In this document: piece by piece, positions 48,014 to 60,019 of the stretch
Layout of the letters: every line of letters starts with the position of its first letter
How positions within the stretch are numbered: position 1 is the stretch's first letter
NCBI GenBank assembly: GCA_001557505.1
Contig: LSAX01000007.1
Location: forward strand, 2,480,001-2,544,000
Length of the DNA: 64,000 bases
Source: Reticulascus tulasneorum
Lineage: Eukaryota > Ascomycota > Sordariomycetes > Glomerellales > Reticulascaceae
Direction: 5' to 3'
Notes under the pieces: model-generated
The model's input: the letters and a program-made list of their open reading frames with translations, nothing else
Databases searched by the model: none
What the model was told of the DNA's origin: nothing
Translations under genes and position numbers: made by a program

Positions 48014-49593
48014 TTACAGTCCCTCCGCAGAATCAGCAACCAAGCCCTGTGTCTCTTCGTCGTCTGCCTTGGCCTTCTCGGCAGCCCGTTCCCTCATCCG
48101 CCACTCCAGCCCCTGAGAGCTCGCCAAATCCTCAAAACTCCCTCTCCTGCCCCAGTTCTTGGGCTGTCTCTTCAAAAATGCACCAACCGATCCGAGATAG
48201 CCCTCATGCCGAAGGAAATATGCCTGTTTCTTGCCCTTCGACCAGAACTTGATCGCGTAGCTGAGGGTGTTGATCGTCTGCCTGTGGCCACGGATGAAAC
48301 TCCCTCCAAAGTAGATGTGTGATATGTTGTGGATCTGAGACTGAAGGTAGGCGATTTGGCCAATGTTGTTGCTGACAGCGTAAAGGAGTGACCTTGAAAT
48401 GTCGGATCCAGAGAAGCGGTCTTGGTCCTCGGCATCGTGTGTGTGTCCATTCATGTCGTCCCCATTGTTCAAGCCGCCGTGGTCTTCTGCTTCGTTCTCG
48501 GCTTGGCGCTTCATGCGAAAGACCTTGCCGAAGGAACTGGCAATAGTCGTGCTTTTCAGTCCAATCTTGCCATAGTCCGTACCGTAGATATCGCCCACTA
48601 GCATGTCGACTTTGCTATTGTCCCCGCGCTCTGACATATCGAGCATTTCGTCAAACGTTCGAGCTCCTGTGAGGAGTGATAGAAGACCCCACAGCGTTCC
48701 ACCTCCGAGAGATGTCCCCCCAACTCGATCGTATTCCCTTGGCCCCGATACTTTGAGCATAGAAACGCCAGAGCCGATGTTGACGAGCAGATAGGGGTAA
48801 ATGTCTTCCGTCGGCGGCACGAAATGCATGGGATCTGTTTCGCTATAGGTGAAGACTTCGCGGGGTATCTCGGTGATGAAGAAGTCGAGACCTGGGAGAC
48901 ACAGGTCAGGCGACAGGACAAGCTAGGAACCCATCCAAGAGACTTACCAATGATTAGGCACTCCATCTCGTCCTCTCGGAGCACATCAACCCCTAGAACG
49001 TCCTTAATCTTATCATAGAACTTGTAAGCCCCCCCGCCTGTAGCCATGACGCTCAGAGCCCCCGGCTGTGACCCATTGAGGGTTTGCTGCTTCTCCTTCA
49101 AGTGCCTCATGAACTCGATGCAGTCGTCAATCTGGTCTGTCTCGAAGTTGAGAAAGTTGAGTCGCCCGCCGGGCTCTTTCGAATGCGCCTCTCGAGAGAA
49201 GTATACCAGTTTGATTAAGGAGCCTCCGATCTGCATCATTCATTAGTTGGGAGCTTGCAGCAAACGCAGGGAGCTTCGTACATCAACAGCTATATGGCTG
49301 ACTACCGCCGTATGGTTTGGCAACCGAATATCGCTTGTCTCGTGGTGGGTTGGCGACCCTCGGCCGGTGTTTGCGCTACCATTGGCGGGCGTGCTCGAGT
49401 CTGACCCGACAATGAATGCGCCTTTAACATTGATCCGCACAGCGCCGGGATGGATGATAGTGCTGGTAATCTCTTCGGTACTCGTCATAGTCCTTGGCCT
49501 TTGCGCCTTGGGAGCTTCTTCAGCTACCAATGCATTGCCATCTTCGACCAGAGCATCTTGGACCGCACAACCGTCATCTGGTGCGGCGGACAT
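48014..49593 (-). CDS. Pantothenate kinase, eukaryotic type II
   Basis: Three exons on the minus strand, 49282-49593, 48948-49230 and 48014-48891, giving 490 residues. It phosphorylates pantothenate, the first and controlling step of coenzyme A synthesis. The nucleotide-binding core starts at the first exon junction with VDIGGSLIKLVYF (about 103-115). It continues with NFLNFETDQIDDCIEFM, MATGGGAYKFYDKI, PYLLVNIGSGVSMLKV and RVGGTSLGGGTLWGLLSLLTG. Near the end come IYFGGSFIRGH and KQAYFLRHEGYLGSVGAFLK. All belong to the acetate/sugar kinase-type fold of eukaryotic PanK. The first 90 residues are Ser/Thr- and Ala-rich, probably a disordered extension. An in-frame Met in the extension is an alternative start; 49593 is the first ATG. 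Confidence 0.95.
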
Positions 49594-50733
49594 GTCATCA
49601 GCTTCAGGTTCCTCCGGCTGAGGAGCCAGACAATGGTGAGGCTTAGATGCGACTCATCCAGTGATCTGTATTGCGTCCTTCTTGCCGCGAAGAAGCAAGT
49701 CTGGTAATGGATCTGTAATCTTTTCCGTAGAGGTTGAATTTCTTACTAACTGTCAGCTTCGTGATTTTGCATTACTTTCGTAAAGGCGCAAACGTCAGAC
49801 GTGGTGGGGAAGCTTCATCAAAGGTTACGTTGCTTTGGGCTTATCGATAAGACATTATTTGCAGTAATTTACCAGGGGTTTCCAACGTCAGTTATGGCCG
49901 AGGCTTGCCGCAGTCTCCCCACTAAAGAGCCCTGACGCTCTGGGAATCTAATTACTGGGGATTTTTCAACGTCAGCTGTGGCCAAGGCTTGTCGCAGTCT
50001 CCCCACTGAAGAACCCCGGCGCTCAGGGAATTTACAGGGGTTAAAGGTTTCCGGTAGTCCGTTCCAGCTCGGAGATCGGTGAGCTCTCTTATTTGTTCTT
50101 CACCGATTTCACCCCCAGGATCTGAACCATTCTTGCGATGATTTCCACAGAAGGACTGTTGGTCTGGTTTGCGCATATCTCCTGAGGTACATTGCACACA
50201 GAAAATCTAACTAGTCATAGAGTGTCTGAGAAAAGACCAAGTGGGATCAAATGAAAGAGTAGCAAACGTTGGAAAGACAGAAATCATAGAAACAACTAGC
50301 TCGACGATTCCTTAGTATGTGCTCGTCGACACTATAGTAGTGCAATCAGGAGAGACAAATAAACCGTCTCCGGGCTAAACGATACCCGCTCAGATTACGT
50401 CGATGTGATATCGCGTTTGGAACACACATCTGATATTCAAAAAGTGATTACATACAGATTTGAAACCCGGCACCCCCATCCTCCCAGTGTCGCATATTCC
50501 TCCCATCCAAACGCCCTGTCCCAGAAAAGCAGTGGTATTCTCGGACTTCATATCAAGGACAATCATGTCAAATCCAAAAGTTCCGTTTCCCTTTCCAATA
50601 AGAAATAATCCAGGTAGTAGTGACACAAAGTAGTTATACACGGCCAATGAGGCCAGGGGCAAAAGCATTTCACTCATCGCGCGCTCCACATCGTCTCATA
50701 AGTTCCGTCTACAATCAAGACTCATCGGGCGTT
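49594..50733. other. Intergenic between pantothenate kinase and Rax1-like gene
   Basis: Upstream region of pantothenate kinase (-) and 3' region of the Rax1-like gene (-). No supported gene. It contains the diverged tandem duplication at 49865-50040, listed separately. Confidence 0.5.
49865..50040. repeat. Diverged 84-bp tandem duplication
   Basis: Two clear copies share the core CAACGTCAG..TGGCC..AGGCTTG..CGCAGTCTCCCCACT (49882-49950 and 49976-50034). Each is preceded by TAATT(T)A..GGGG, and a third copy seems to begin at 50031 with TTTACAGGGGTT. Between the two cores I count 11 differences, of which 10 are transitions (C/T or A/G). That bias is what repeat-induced point mutation or cytosine deamination leaves. 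Confidence 0.85.
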
Positions 50734-52191
50734 TTAAAAGAAGCGACCGCCTGGAACAGCGACAAAGATAGCCACTATGACACCAGCGAGGAGGAGAGCG
50801 CTCAGCATCGCTTGGACGAAGATGGTATCTTGGATCTGTCGCAGAGCCGGCTCCTGGATCCACACTTCGCGGTCAAAGATCTTCCGGATGATATTGCGAT
50901 TTTCGTACTTGACGATCCAGGGCTCGTCCTCGTAGCTGTTGGACGAATCGAATGACTCAAAGGACATCTTGGTCCGCTCCTGCTCAACATCACCATCGAC
51001 GAAAAGCTCCCAGGGCCGAACATGGCGGTGATGCATGCCGTGCAGCACGACGCACATGCCCTTGTAAGCAGCCACCAAAGTGGAGATACCAAGAACAAAG
51101 CCAATGGCCGAGAGAGCTCTCCAGCCCCGTCCAGCCTTGCTAAGTGTCAGGACCAGTGCGACTGCAAGTGATGCCAGTATGAGCCCGCCCCCGAGGGCCC
51201 TCGCAAAGAAGACACGAGCAGGGTTGCCGTTGCAAATGGACCAGCGTATGAAGTTGGGGTGAGCTTGCCGGCGGAGCAACGAGTCTACAGTGTTGAATAT
51301 GGACCGGAGTGCGGTGGGATGGGTTGTATAAGCCAAGGCGTGGATAGCGGCTGTTCGCTCGCGATCTGATAGGTTGAGTTGTCGTGGGGAGCGTTCCATA
51401 ATATACGTCGCAATGACACGATCCATCTCAGCTCGGTAGGGCTGAATCGAGACTGATTTCAAGTTAGTCGTGTGATTCCCACCATAGCTGGGGAACGATC
51501 AGTGGCTTACATGGTTGCTTCACGCCAGCAGCGAGATATGCATCAGCGGCTAGCGAGCGGTAGTTGGCCGCGGTGGAAGTTGCCTGAGAGGATGCGAAGA
51601 TCGAGTCCTGATCGCCTCCACCACCGGGGGTGCGAGGTGGAGTGGAAAAGGGGTTCGAGACCTCAGTGCCACGATGATCGCCGGGGGACCTCTTGTCGAA
51701 GTCGGTGCCTTTGAACATCTCCGCTGATACTGGCTCCTGGCGGGTCGCCTGAGCGTTCTCCTTGCGCAACTTCGCAATAGTATCATCCTCCATTGCTTGG
51801 GTCCATTCTGGCGCAAGGCCAATGTCACTGGTGCTGGCGCTATGGAATCGCTTCTCGTACTCCTTGTACCACAGGAAGAATTGAAGATTCTCGGCAGAGT
51901 GTTCAATATAGATTAGATAATTCATGAAGTCTCTGACGGTGCATGGCTTGGGTGTGGGTTAGCACCTCGTCAAGGTATATCAAAGTTCTTGATGGGACTC
52001 ACTGGGCATGTACCGCCACTGATGATCTTATCAAAGCCGAGGGATTCTGGAATACCAGTCGTCGGGCCAGATTGTCCCGATCGTAGCGAACTGTCACTCT
52101 TCTCATTGACGGAGATAGAAGAGGTGCTGTTTCTGAACGATCCCTTCTCCACAAACTCAGGTCTGCGGTAGTTGAGAGACAGGAGACCCAT
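50734..52191 (-). CDS. Rax1-like RGS-domain membrane protein
   Basis: Three exons on the minus strand, 52003-52191, 51511-51946 and 50734-51452, giving 447 residues. An RGS-type domain begins at about residue 62 with CPPCTVRDFMNYLIYIEHS and AENLQFFLWYKEYEKRF, and resumes after a Pro/Gly-rich insert with FSIQPYRAEMDRVIATYI. Three hydrophobic segments follow: ALGGGLILASLAVALVLTLS, ALSAIGFVLGISTLVAAY and AMLSALLLAGVIVAIFVAV at the C-terminus. An RGS-like domain followed by three membrane spans is the layout of Rax1, a plasma-membrane protein of bud-site selection in yeast with counterparts in filamentous fungi. Whether it acts on a G-alpha subunit cannot be told. Both introns (56 and 58 bases) have standard signals. 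Confidence 0.85.
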
Positions 52192-55100
52192 CTTTGCTTT
52201 TGAGGAACAGTAATTGGATGGGTAAGGTATAAAGATATTCAGGAAGTATAAAAGATCGACAAGAATCTCTGCAGATGACCAAGACAGTCTGTAAAGTTTA
52301 TTCGGGATATTGTATGAGATCCCACGCGGAGGGACCTAGACCGCGCTGTCGATAAAGTCTGAGGCGTCTTAAAGTTTGCAGATCCTCACGAAGCGGCGAG
52401 TGGACAACCTGAACTGTTGGAGACGCTGGCCTATCGTGTCGAGGCACGATATCTTCAAGGAATTGCAAGATGAATGAGGGACGTGGTGTAAGAATGTGAT
52501 TGTGTGGAACAAAGCGCGAGGGAGGTGGGTTCCTTCATATAGGCAGGTACATAGACAGCTTCGAAAATGCACCTTATCATGTGTGAATGCCGAGCGTCGT
52601 AAAGGGTTTGTGGGAAGAGCTAGGGTGATCTAGACTGGCACACAAACGGGAGAGAATATGGTCTAAGGGACGTTAAGCTGCAAAGTGACAAGACAAGGGG
52701 CGGAGGATGACAAGGCGTGGCGTTCGTTGCCCCTGATACAGAGTTTGCAGATGCAGCTTTCCTTTCTTTTGCCTGGGTCTGGACGTCGATATCACACACC
52801 ACGCGCACGCTGTCCCGGGGCGTGGGGAGCGAGACAGGTGGAGGAAGCGGAGGAGAGAACATCCATCGTGAGAAGCAACGGGGGGTTGGTATGGGGGTGT
52901 GGGAGTATACGAACGTCCGTTGCTCTCATATTTGGATCCACATAGAAGACGCTGTTAAGAAGCCGATCAAGAGAAAACGTGTAAAGTGGTGTAAGGATAT
53001 CCTCCAAGTTTCTTAGGTAGTACCCACAACCTCCTACTAGGTAGTCACTCTGGATCTCGACGGCCATACTAATTACGTAGTAGAATAGAAGGAGAAAACG
53101 GCCAAGGAGTAACAGAAGAAAAGGTGGCCCAGCGTAGCACCAACATACACGCCCTGAACAGCGTGGTGCTATTCGTAACCGGTAGCCATCCGGCCGATCG
53201 CCCTCGATGCCGCGGTTCGTGATTGGATCGATGTTGCGGCCAATACGTGGAGGGGATGAGGGCGGCAGCACTAGCACCACGGCCTTTACTCGATGAGGGT
53301 TGGGTCGAGCCTGCTTCTGTTCTTGGCTCCGAGACAAGACCGCCGTGGCTTGCTTTTCGCGGGCTATGCTTGGTTCATCGAAAGCTACCGGGACTGATAG
53401 TGAGTCCCCAATATCCGATGAGGGAGGGATAGCCCTGTTTGATAGCATTTTTGAGTTTCGAAACATGAGAAGCACCTACATACATATGTATGCATGTCCG
53501 TCTTGCCGTGTCAAGAAATCGGCATTTGAGGTCGAGGTCTGGCCTCTACAAGTGATTTCGGCTTTGCCAATTCGGCGATGCCAAAAGTACGCAGTCTACG
53601 AGCGCGGTCATGAAGGGAGCCGATTCAGCTGCAACAGAACGTCAAGATTGTCTGAGAGGACAGTCCGAACGTCATATTCGATTTCCAGCCGCAAGTGGTT
53701 GGATGGAAGCATTCCGCGCCGCTTTGATCTGAATCAGGCATGACCACAGGTAACAGGTAAGGGGGGTTGCATTCCAGCAGGGGCAAAACGCAACCGGATT
53801 TGAGGCTGCGGACTCGAGGGAGAGGAGGGAATAAATTGGGCAACACGGGGAAACAATGTGTTAGCCAGGACAGGGCCTAAGCACCCCTGTTTGTCTTTCA
53901 TCTTCATGGATCGGAATCTCATCAGATCCCAGGCGCTGGGACCCAAATCTCCCACCTGCTGGGACACCCCAGCCGTACGCGCTGATCGACATCTCATTCG
54001 ATCCCCTCAGTAGATCCAGTGCCAATGTGCCTACGAACGGCGAGTGAGAAGAAGGCATCACAATACAGATTACAGAGGCTTTCTGTAAATCTCTAATTAC
54101 TGTACATAGCTGGAGCCACTGTCTGTGCGCCGGATTCCGCATAAGGGCTTGGTGCTGCTGTCCGTTAGAATTTGACAGTCACTAAAAAGCATGGTTAGGT
54201 AGGCAGCCGTGGCAGCTAGTCCACCAGAAGAACCACTATATTTCGTGACCCATCCACCCCCCCCCCCCCCCCCCCCCCCACTTCCAGCTTCGATAGACAC
54301 ATTTGACACATTAATTAATGACGGGTGACGCTGGAGGTCGGCGACCGTGCGTGCATACCTGTGTCATCTGAACTTCCACACATGGCGCCCAATCACTGGC
54401 CTTTCCCGTCACCTGAAGCAAGAGACAATGGATGATGACACTTGCATGCTCCCCTACCTGGGCCAACTCGCCAGGCCCCCGTCCGGTTAGCAGCATTCCA
54501 CATCTTGGGATAAGAAGTCCGGCGGGTGATCCTGGCGACTACGTGCTGCATAAAAAGTAACAAAAAACAGATCGAGTACAATATCTTCAATGTAAGCTGG
54601 TAGAGTCGATTCCCACCCTGACTTGCACGGATATTCCCTAGTTTTGCCAAAGGCGAGCCAGCAAGCCTCGATCCCTGCAATCCCAGACATCAGTTGGCCT
54701 TTTTCTCCAACTTCTCAACCTTCTCTTGGCAGGCAAAATCGTGGCTTGAATCACATAATCGCAACAATTAACTAGGGAGGTGGGGGGGTCTTTGCTAGAC
54801 CCGCTACGGAACCTCCGACTCTGCATCTCAAAGACATTGTCTCGCGGCTCAGCTCTCGTCTTTACTAATAAGCTACCTGGACACGAGGTCTTGCAGAAAC
54901 ACCCAGGTGACTCAATAACCACGGTCCTGGGAAGCGGTTCTTCGATGGTGTCAACTCCGGGCTGCTCGATGTGATTTTGTCCAAGATTTCGCCGGAGAGC
55001 TGAGAATCATCCTGGTGAAAATCATGAAACCAACTCGGCAATCCCACCTCCCGAGGGCCCTAATCTCTGGAAATGTCCCCTGTAAATACGACAGGTAACA

Positions 55101-56348
55101 TTGGAAAATGCAACGCTGCAGGACTCCCGGCGGTGCGTGCCAGCCATTAGGATCGCTGTGATTTTCGCAATCCCTGGGGACATTGGGATCGGTCATGCAG
55201 GTGGCTCCCCTGCGGGTGTGGGCATATCGAGCAGCGCTTTCTCGGCGAAGATCAGCCTCCTACATCATTTACAACTTACTATAACCATTCACAGTCTGCG
55301 ATGCCGAGATGGTGCTGCTAGCACATTATCCTGCAATCAGTGGGTGGTGAGGGTATAGATGAGCGAGCTATTTTTGCAGTTTACTAACGCTTAGTACCTT
55401 GGCTGCAATCTAAGACAGGTCGAGACTAAATGCCCCCTCCAATCGAGTGCTGAGAGACGCATTTCTGGAATCCTCTCCAGGGGCGGAGACAGTGGAGAGA
55501 GAGCAGGAGGGGGAAGCCGGGGAAGAGGGGGAATGCGAGCCCAGGCACAGGCCAAGGGGCAACGCGATCCCTTGGTGGCGTGAAGCTTTCTGTCAAGAAA
55601 CAGACACTAACACGACAAACACAGATGCGAGAGCTATAATCCCAGACTTGTCTATGAAGAAATGCGTCCCAAACTGCTCGAGCCCCCGCGTGATAGATGC
55701 TAGCGGGTTCCATTCATTTGAGAGATTCTCTGGAGCGGCTGTCATTTGTGAACGGACCCCGATGTGTCAGATGCCTTCCCTCTAGTCTCCTCGTGGGAAT
55801 CTCGTGCTACCCTCGCGAGGATCAGCGAGATTTGATCCCGCTCGAGATCAACTTGGTCCTAACATTAAGATTGAGCACAGAAAGAGTGGCATCTCATATC
55901 GTGGCTGCCTTGTGGTCAATACTCAGATCTATTACACATCCATTACCCTATCACGCCTCCACGACCATACCCTACGTTTATCCCGTCTCCTCAACCCCTG
56001 AGGCGCTTTGATGGCTTGGGGCCGGAAGCATCGTCTTCGGTCCACGAAGCCCCCAACGGCCCAGCGATGTCTCACCTCAAACCGATAGGTGATAGAAGTT
56101 GGCTTGTCGTTGCTTTTTGGGAGGACTCCCAGGACACGGGAGAGCTTCTTAGCTCCTGCCGTGGACATCTCTCACATGCGATTTGGGTCAAGTGCCGCCG
56201 TTCTATTGCAGAAAAGTTCTTTTTTGTGTTACAAGCCGTACTTAGAAGACGATCCCAACAGTCCGCTTTCAGGGGCAGTACTACCTCTTGCATACTGCGG
56301 TAAGGGGTGCTGGAAACCGAGATTTCGCCATTCCATCCCAGGGCTCGC
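52192..56348. other. Gene-poor stretch, 4.2 kb
   Basis: The first few hundred bases are probably the Rax1-like promoter. Beyond that I find no supported gene, only overlapping short frames. Short CTAGGTAG/CCTACTAGG words occur at about 53015-53045. A 23-base C run at 54257-54279 is listed separately. Confidence 0.5.
54257..54279. repeat. Poly-C tract, 23 bases
   Basis: An unbroken run of 23 C, preceded by CATCCA and followed by ACTTCC. The G strand could fold into a quadruplex and the C strand into an i-motif. The true length may vary because homopolymers are error-prone in sequencing. It lies in a gene-free region. Confidence 0.9.
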
Positions 56349-56959
56349 TCACCAATGCTTCTCACTAATGTCAACCGTGTTCACGTCAACGCCTTCCTTG
56401 AACCACCTCTCCTCATCGCTGATCTTAACGTCGTTACCGCTCATCTGCCGCTTGCGCATGAGTCCATTGTCCGCGAAGGTCCAATCCTCAAGGCCGTACG
56501 TCCGCCACCACTGGCCACTCTCGTCGTGCCATTCGTACCAGAACTGCACTGCGATCTGGGATTTGTAAGTGTGATATCCATTGCATGGGATTACTGCACA
56601 GAGCAGATGTGGTTTGAGAGACTGGTACTTGTGTGCACGTACCTTGTTGTCAGTGAAGGCAAATAGTTCCTTCCTGAGACGGTAGCCATCCTCTTTTGCC
56701 CACTTCTTGGTCAGGAACTCCACGATCTCTTCGCGCCCGCGGATGAATGTGTCTCGGTTGCGCCAGATGGAGTCAGGGGTATATGCCATTTTCACGGCTT
56801 CGGGATTCCTAAGCAGAGTGAGACATATTACTCTATGTTCTCCAGGAGTGTAACCAACCTAGTGTTCCAGCCATCTTGCGCGGCTTTGACCTTGATCTCG
56901 GCTGTTTCCAAGGTGAAGGGAGGGAATGGTGGCTTTCTTTCATTGCTTTGGCTAGCCAT
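56349..56959 (-). CDS. DUF1348 / SnoaL-like (NTF2-fold) protein
   Basis: Three exons on the minus strand, 56859-56959, 56643-56808 and 56349-56555, giving 157 residues, the usual family length. Diagnostic segments are NPEAVKMAYTPDSIWRNRD, FIRGREEIVEFLTKKWAKE, AVQFWYEWHDESGQWWRTYG and EDWTFADNGLMRKR. The family has an NTF2/SnoaL-type cone-shaped fold. Members are widespread in bacteria and fungi and no reaction is established. Both introns (50 and 87 bases) keep the frame. No signal peptide, so probably cytosolic. The gene diverges from the peroxiredoxin 1.2 kb away. Confidence 0.9.
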
Positions 56960-58142
56960 ACTGCTGTTTACTGGAATTTTGGTGCTGCGCGATAGTTTTG
57001 TGTGCCGAGTAACTTGGTACGAGGGACTGACTACCTTGGTTTTTCCTTTGACTTTGTGCTCTATCTGGATAGATGAGCTAGGATAGAGCTTTTATTTATA
57101 TGACTTTCCTATGTAGTACTGCATACCGAGCTGTACAGTAAGACACTCGCATAGATATCGTGGCAGTCATCCCTGTTTCGACATGGAGATGTGGGCCAGC
57201 GACGGCGAACGCCCTTCGGCCAGGATTCGGAACCTTCGGGCTTCGGCCCTTGTAGAAGCCGACATGGTTATATTGAAATAGCAGATAAACCGAGTCAATC
57301 GTGTGGATGAATTACTGTCTTAACTCTTCTTTCTCCTCGGCAGTCTGATTTCTTTTTGTCGAACCTTCAATTAATAACCATTTCTCTACCGAAGCCGCTG
57401 TCGGGAGTACGGCAAGGACGGCATCTAGGCCGAGTTGCTGCGCACATGTCCAATCCGTAGTCATCCCGGCTTCGCTGTCTAAGTGCAATTTTCGCAGACG
57501 CCGTCTCCAAGCGGCGGCTGGCTTTAATGATGTCGCCCAAGGACAGTGCACGCTGGGTTAGTTGCAATGCGAAAAGTATCAGGGAATCTTCCTGCAGTCA
57601 GCAGCACTATAACAAGGTGCATGCCGTGGCGGGCGAGTACTGGATCTGGGTGTACGAGCGTCCCGGAGCTAAGTTACGGGGCCGGCTTACCAACTCATAC
57701 CTTCACTTAAAATATCCTATTCTCTCCGAAGTTTGCACTTTGAGAACTTCGTTCTGTAAGGCCATGAAATGAATTGGGGATTCCAGAAAGCGCAATGTTC
57801 CGAGCCTTTCAACGCCGGCCACTGTCGGCCGCGCTCCGGGCATCGGAGACGTCCGCGATGTCGCAATTAGTGCGCGAAAAGGTGCCCACAACCTAGGAAC
57901 GGCCCGTAAAAGAGGGCGAATCTTCCAGGAAGCAGGATTGACAACCACAACATTTCACATTTCAGAACATCAAAGTTCTCCTGTTGTTCCGAGGAAAGTT
58001 TTTGGTCTATTCCTGTTCATTACAGTGGTGCTGGACGGTCGATTTCCTCTCAGCCTCTGCTCGTGACTACTACCACCAACCACTTTTGCCCTGATAAACA
58101 CTCAACTATTTCCTCTTCATTATTCCGCACAGAACTTAAGAA
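56960..58142. other. Divergent intergenic region
   Basis: Upstream regions of the DUF1348 gene (-) and the peroxiredoxin gene (+). No supported gene. A cluster of CTTCGG words, including the hairpin GGGCTTCGGCCC at 57238-57249, is listed separately. Confidence 0.5.
57238..57249. other. UUCG-type hairpin within a CTTCGG cluster
   Basis: GGGCTTCGGCCC is a perfect 4-base stem closed by the C(UUCG)G tetraloop, among the most stable RNA hairpins if read as RNA on the plus strand. CTTCGG also occurs at about 57214 and 57235, and TTCGG at about 57227. It lies about 280 bases upstream of the DUF1348 start. No function is evident. Confidence 0.6.
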
Positions 58143-58824
58143 ATGGCCGAGCTCAAAGTCGGAGACACTTTCCCTGAGGGTGTGTCCTTCACGTACGTGC
58201 CATACCTGCCTGAGAACGCGGGTGCGGCAGCCTGTGGAATTCCGCAGAAGTATGACGCAAGTGAAGGTGAGCGATATTCAACGCACCCATCTTGTGATTT
58301 GGAACAACGAGTTCAAGATGACTGGTGAGCCATGGTTGCTCGAGACTAACACAGAATAGACTTCAAGGACAAGAAAGTCGTTCTCATTGCTGTCCCGGGT
58401 GCATTTACGCCAACCTGCCAAGTCGCCCATATCTCATCCTTCACAGCCAACATCGATAAGATCAAGGCGAAGGGTGTTGATAAGGTCATTGTGATTGCTT
58501 TCAACGACATCTGGGTCATGGCTGCTTGGGGCAAGGCCAATGGCGTCACAGATGATTCAATTGTGAGTATTGTCCCTGCCTTGGTTATGCGGGGGAATAG
58601 ATCAAATGCAGAGCCCAATTCTAACAAACGATGATACTTAGCTCTTCATGTCGGACGCAGGTTTGGCGTTCTCCAAGAAGATCGGCTGGGTTGGCCCTAC
58701 TGGTGAACGAACACTTCGATATGCGTTTGTCGTTGACCATGGAAAGGTCGTTTATGCAGAGAAGGAGACCAAGCCTGGGAGCATCGAGGTGACTGGAGCT
58801 GAAGCAATTCTACCTAAGCTTTGA
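58143..58824 (+). CDS. Peroxiredoxin, PMP20/Asp f 3-type (Prx5 class)
   Basis: Three exons, 58143-58266, 58360-58562 and 58642-58824, giving 169 residues, typical for this class. It reduces hydrogen peroxide and alkyl hydroperoxides through cysteine chemistry. The peroxidatic cysteine is C61 in PGAFTPTCQ, and a second cysteine, C31, lies in AAACGIPQKY; the same pair occurs in Aspergillus Asp f 3. The thioredoxin-like core continues through VIVIAFNDIWVMAAWGKANG and LRYAFVVDHGKVVYAE. The protein ends in PKL, which resembles but does not match a peroxisomal SKL-type signal, so location is uncertain. Both introns are short with standard signals. Confidence 0.95.
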
Positions 58825-60019
58825 ATGGGAAGTCGCTGGTAGTTCTACCACCTTGAATGGATGCATCGAGAAGGTCAAGAAGCTCAAGAAGATGCAGCCA
58901 TCTAGAGCATAAAAATGAAACAACCCAATTTGGTCAGATATGTCCCTTGCTTACAGCAGGCATCCAGAGTGACTAGAGAATGAACGAAAGCCGGTTTCAA
59001 CATCCTTCTCGAAGGATAATAACTCTATCCAAAGACATCTGGAGATTTGTTTCCAGCATGAAGAAGACCGAACGGTGTTCGCGTTAGCTGGAAAATTTAT
59101 CTACCATGCGCGTATTCAACTACGTGTGGCCTCCTCCCCTGATCAGGAGACGTCGAAGAATCGGTAGGTAACAAGCGAATGTAAGAACTATGCTAGACGT
59201 GCAAGGTGAAGTCATGTAGGCCCTACTGCACCAAGATGAGGAAATGTTTCCCCAGCGACTCGATGCCCTCCGACAGTGCCTAGAGGAACAATATCTTCCT
59301 AAGCCTTCTCCCTAGGTCATCTGTCAAGGAGACTTACTCTTCCAGTTCGTGGCTAGAGACAATGCTTTGAGTATGCTTCAGTCGTGCCGTGCCAGTTAAG
59401 TCCTAGCATCGGCGATCGAGACTTAAGTTTTATCTAGGGCTTCTATGACGACTTGGTTGACTGGAGACTCCGTTCAATGGACTTTATCGCGCAAGAGAAA
59501 AATCTATGAAGCCGTATTCCTAAGCCTCAGGGAATTTGTATCAGATATCAGATGTTTATCACCCCTCCCCCACCACTCTTTCATATCCTAGCTGGTGTGA
59601 ACGCAGATATTCCCTGGCAGCGGCGGCGGGGTAAGTTCTGACCATTCCAGACACGCTGGGCGCGGAGATGGCATTGGCGTGAACTGGACGTATCAATGCA
59701 ATCGGGGTATTCAATATTCCTATCAGGTAGCCATGGGCTGCCTGTATCCTATCTTAGCAGCAGCCATCGGCTCGCGGACATCAAACTGACTCTAACGAAA
59801 CAAAGCTAAAATCGGATACTCATGTCACACATATCACGACGAGTGTAGATGGGAATCTTTCACAATGAAACCGCAATTCACACCCTATGTTTTCTCATAG
59901 CCTCTGAGGGGCATCCATGCAATTCCGTGCTACCATGAGCTTGTAGTTAGAGAACCAGCCGAAAGACACAAAGAACCTCGACTCCCAACCCTCCGGATCT
60001 GTTGCTACATCCCAACCGC
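58825..60019. other. Intergenic between convergent genes
   Basis: 3' regions of the peroxiredoxin (+) and L24 (-). No open frame of note and no RNA gene that I can recognise. Confidence 0.5.

Noticed and set aside
52792..53475. 227-codon minus-strand frame
   Set aside because: Low-complexity, no domain, overlaps other frames, no supporting splice sites.
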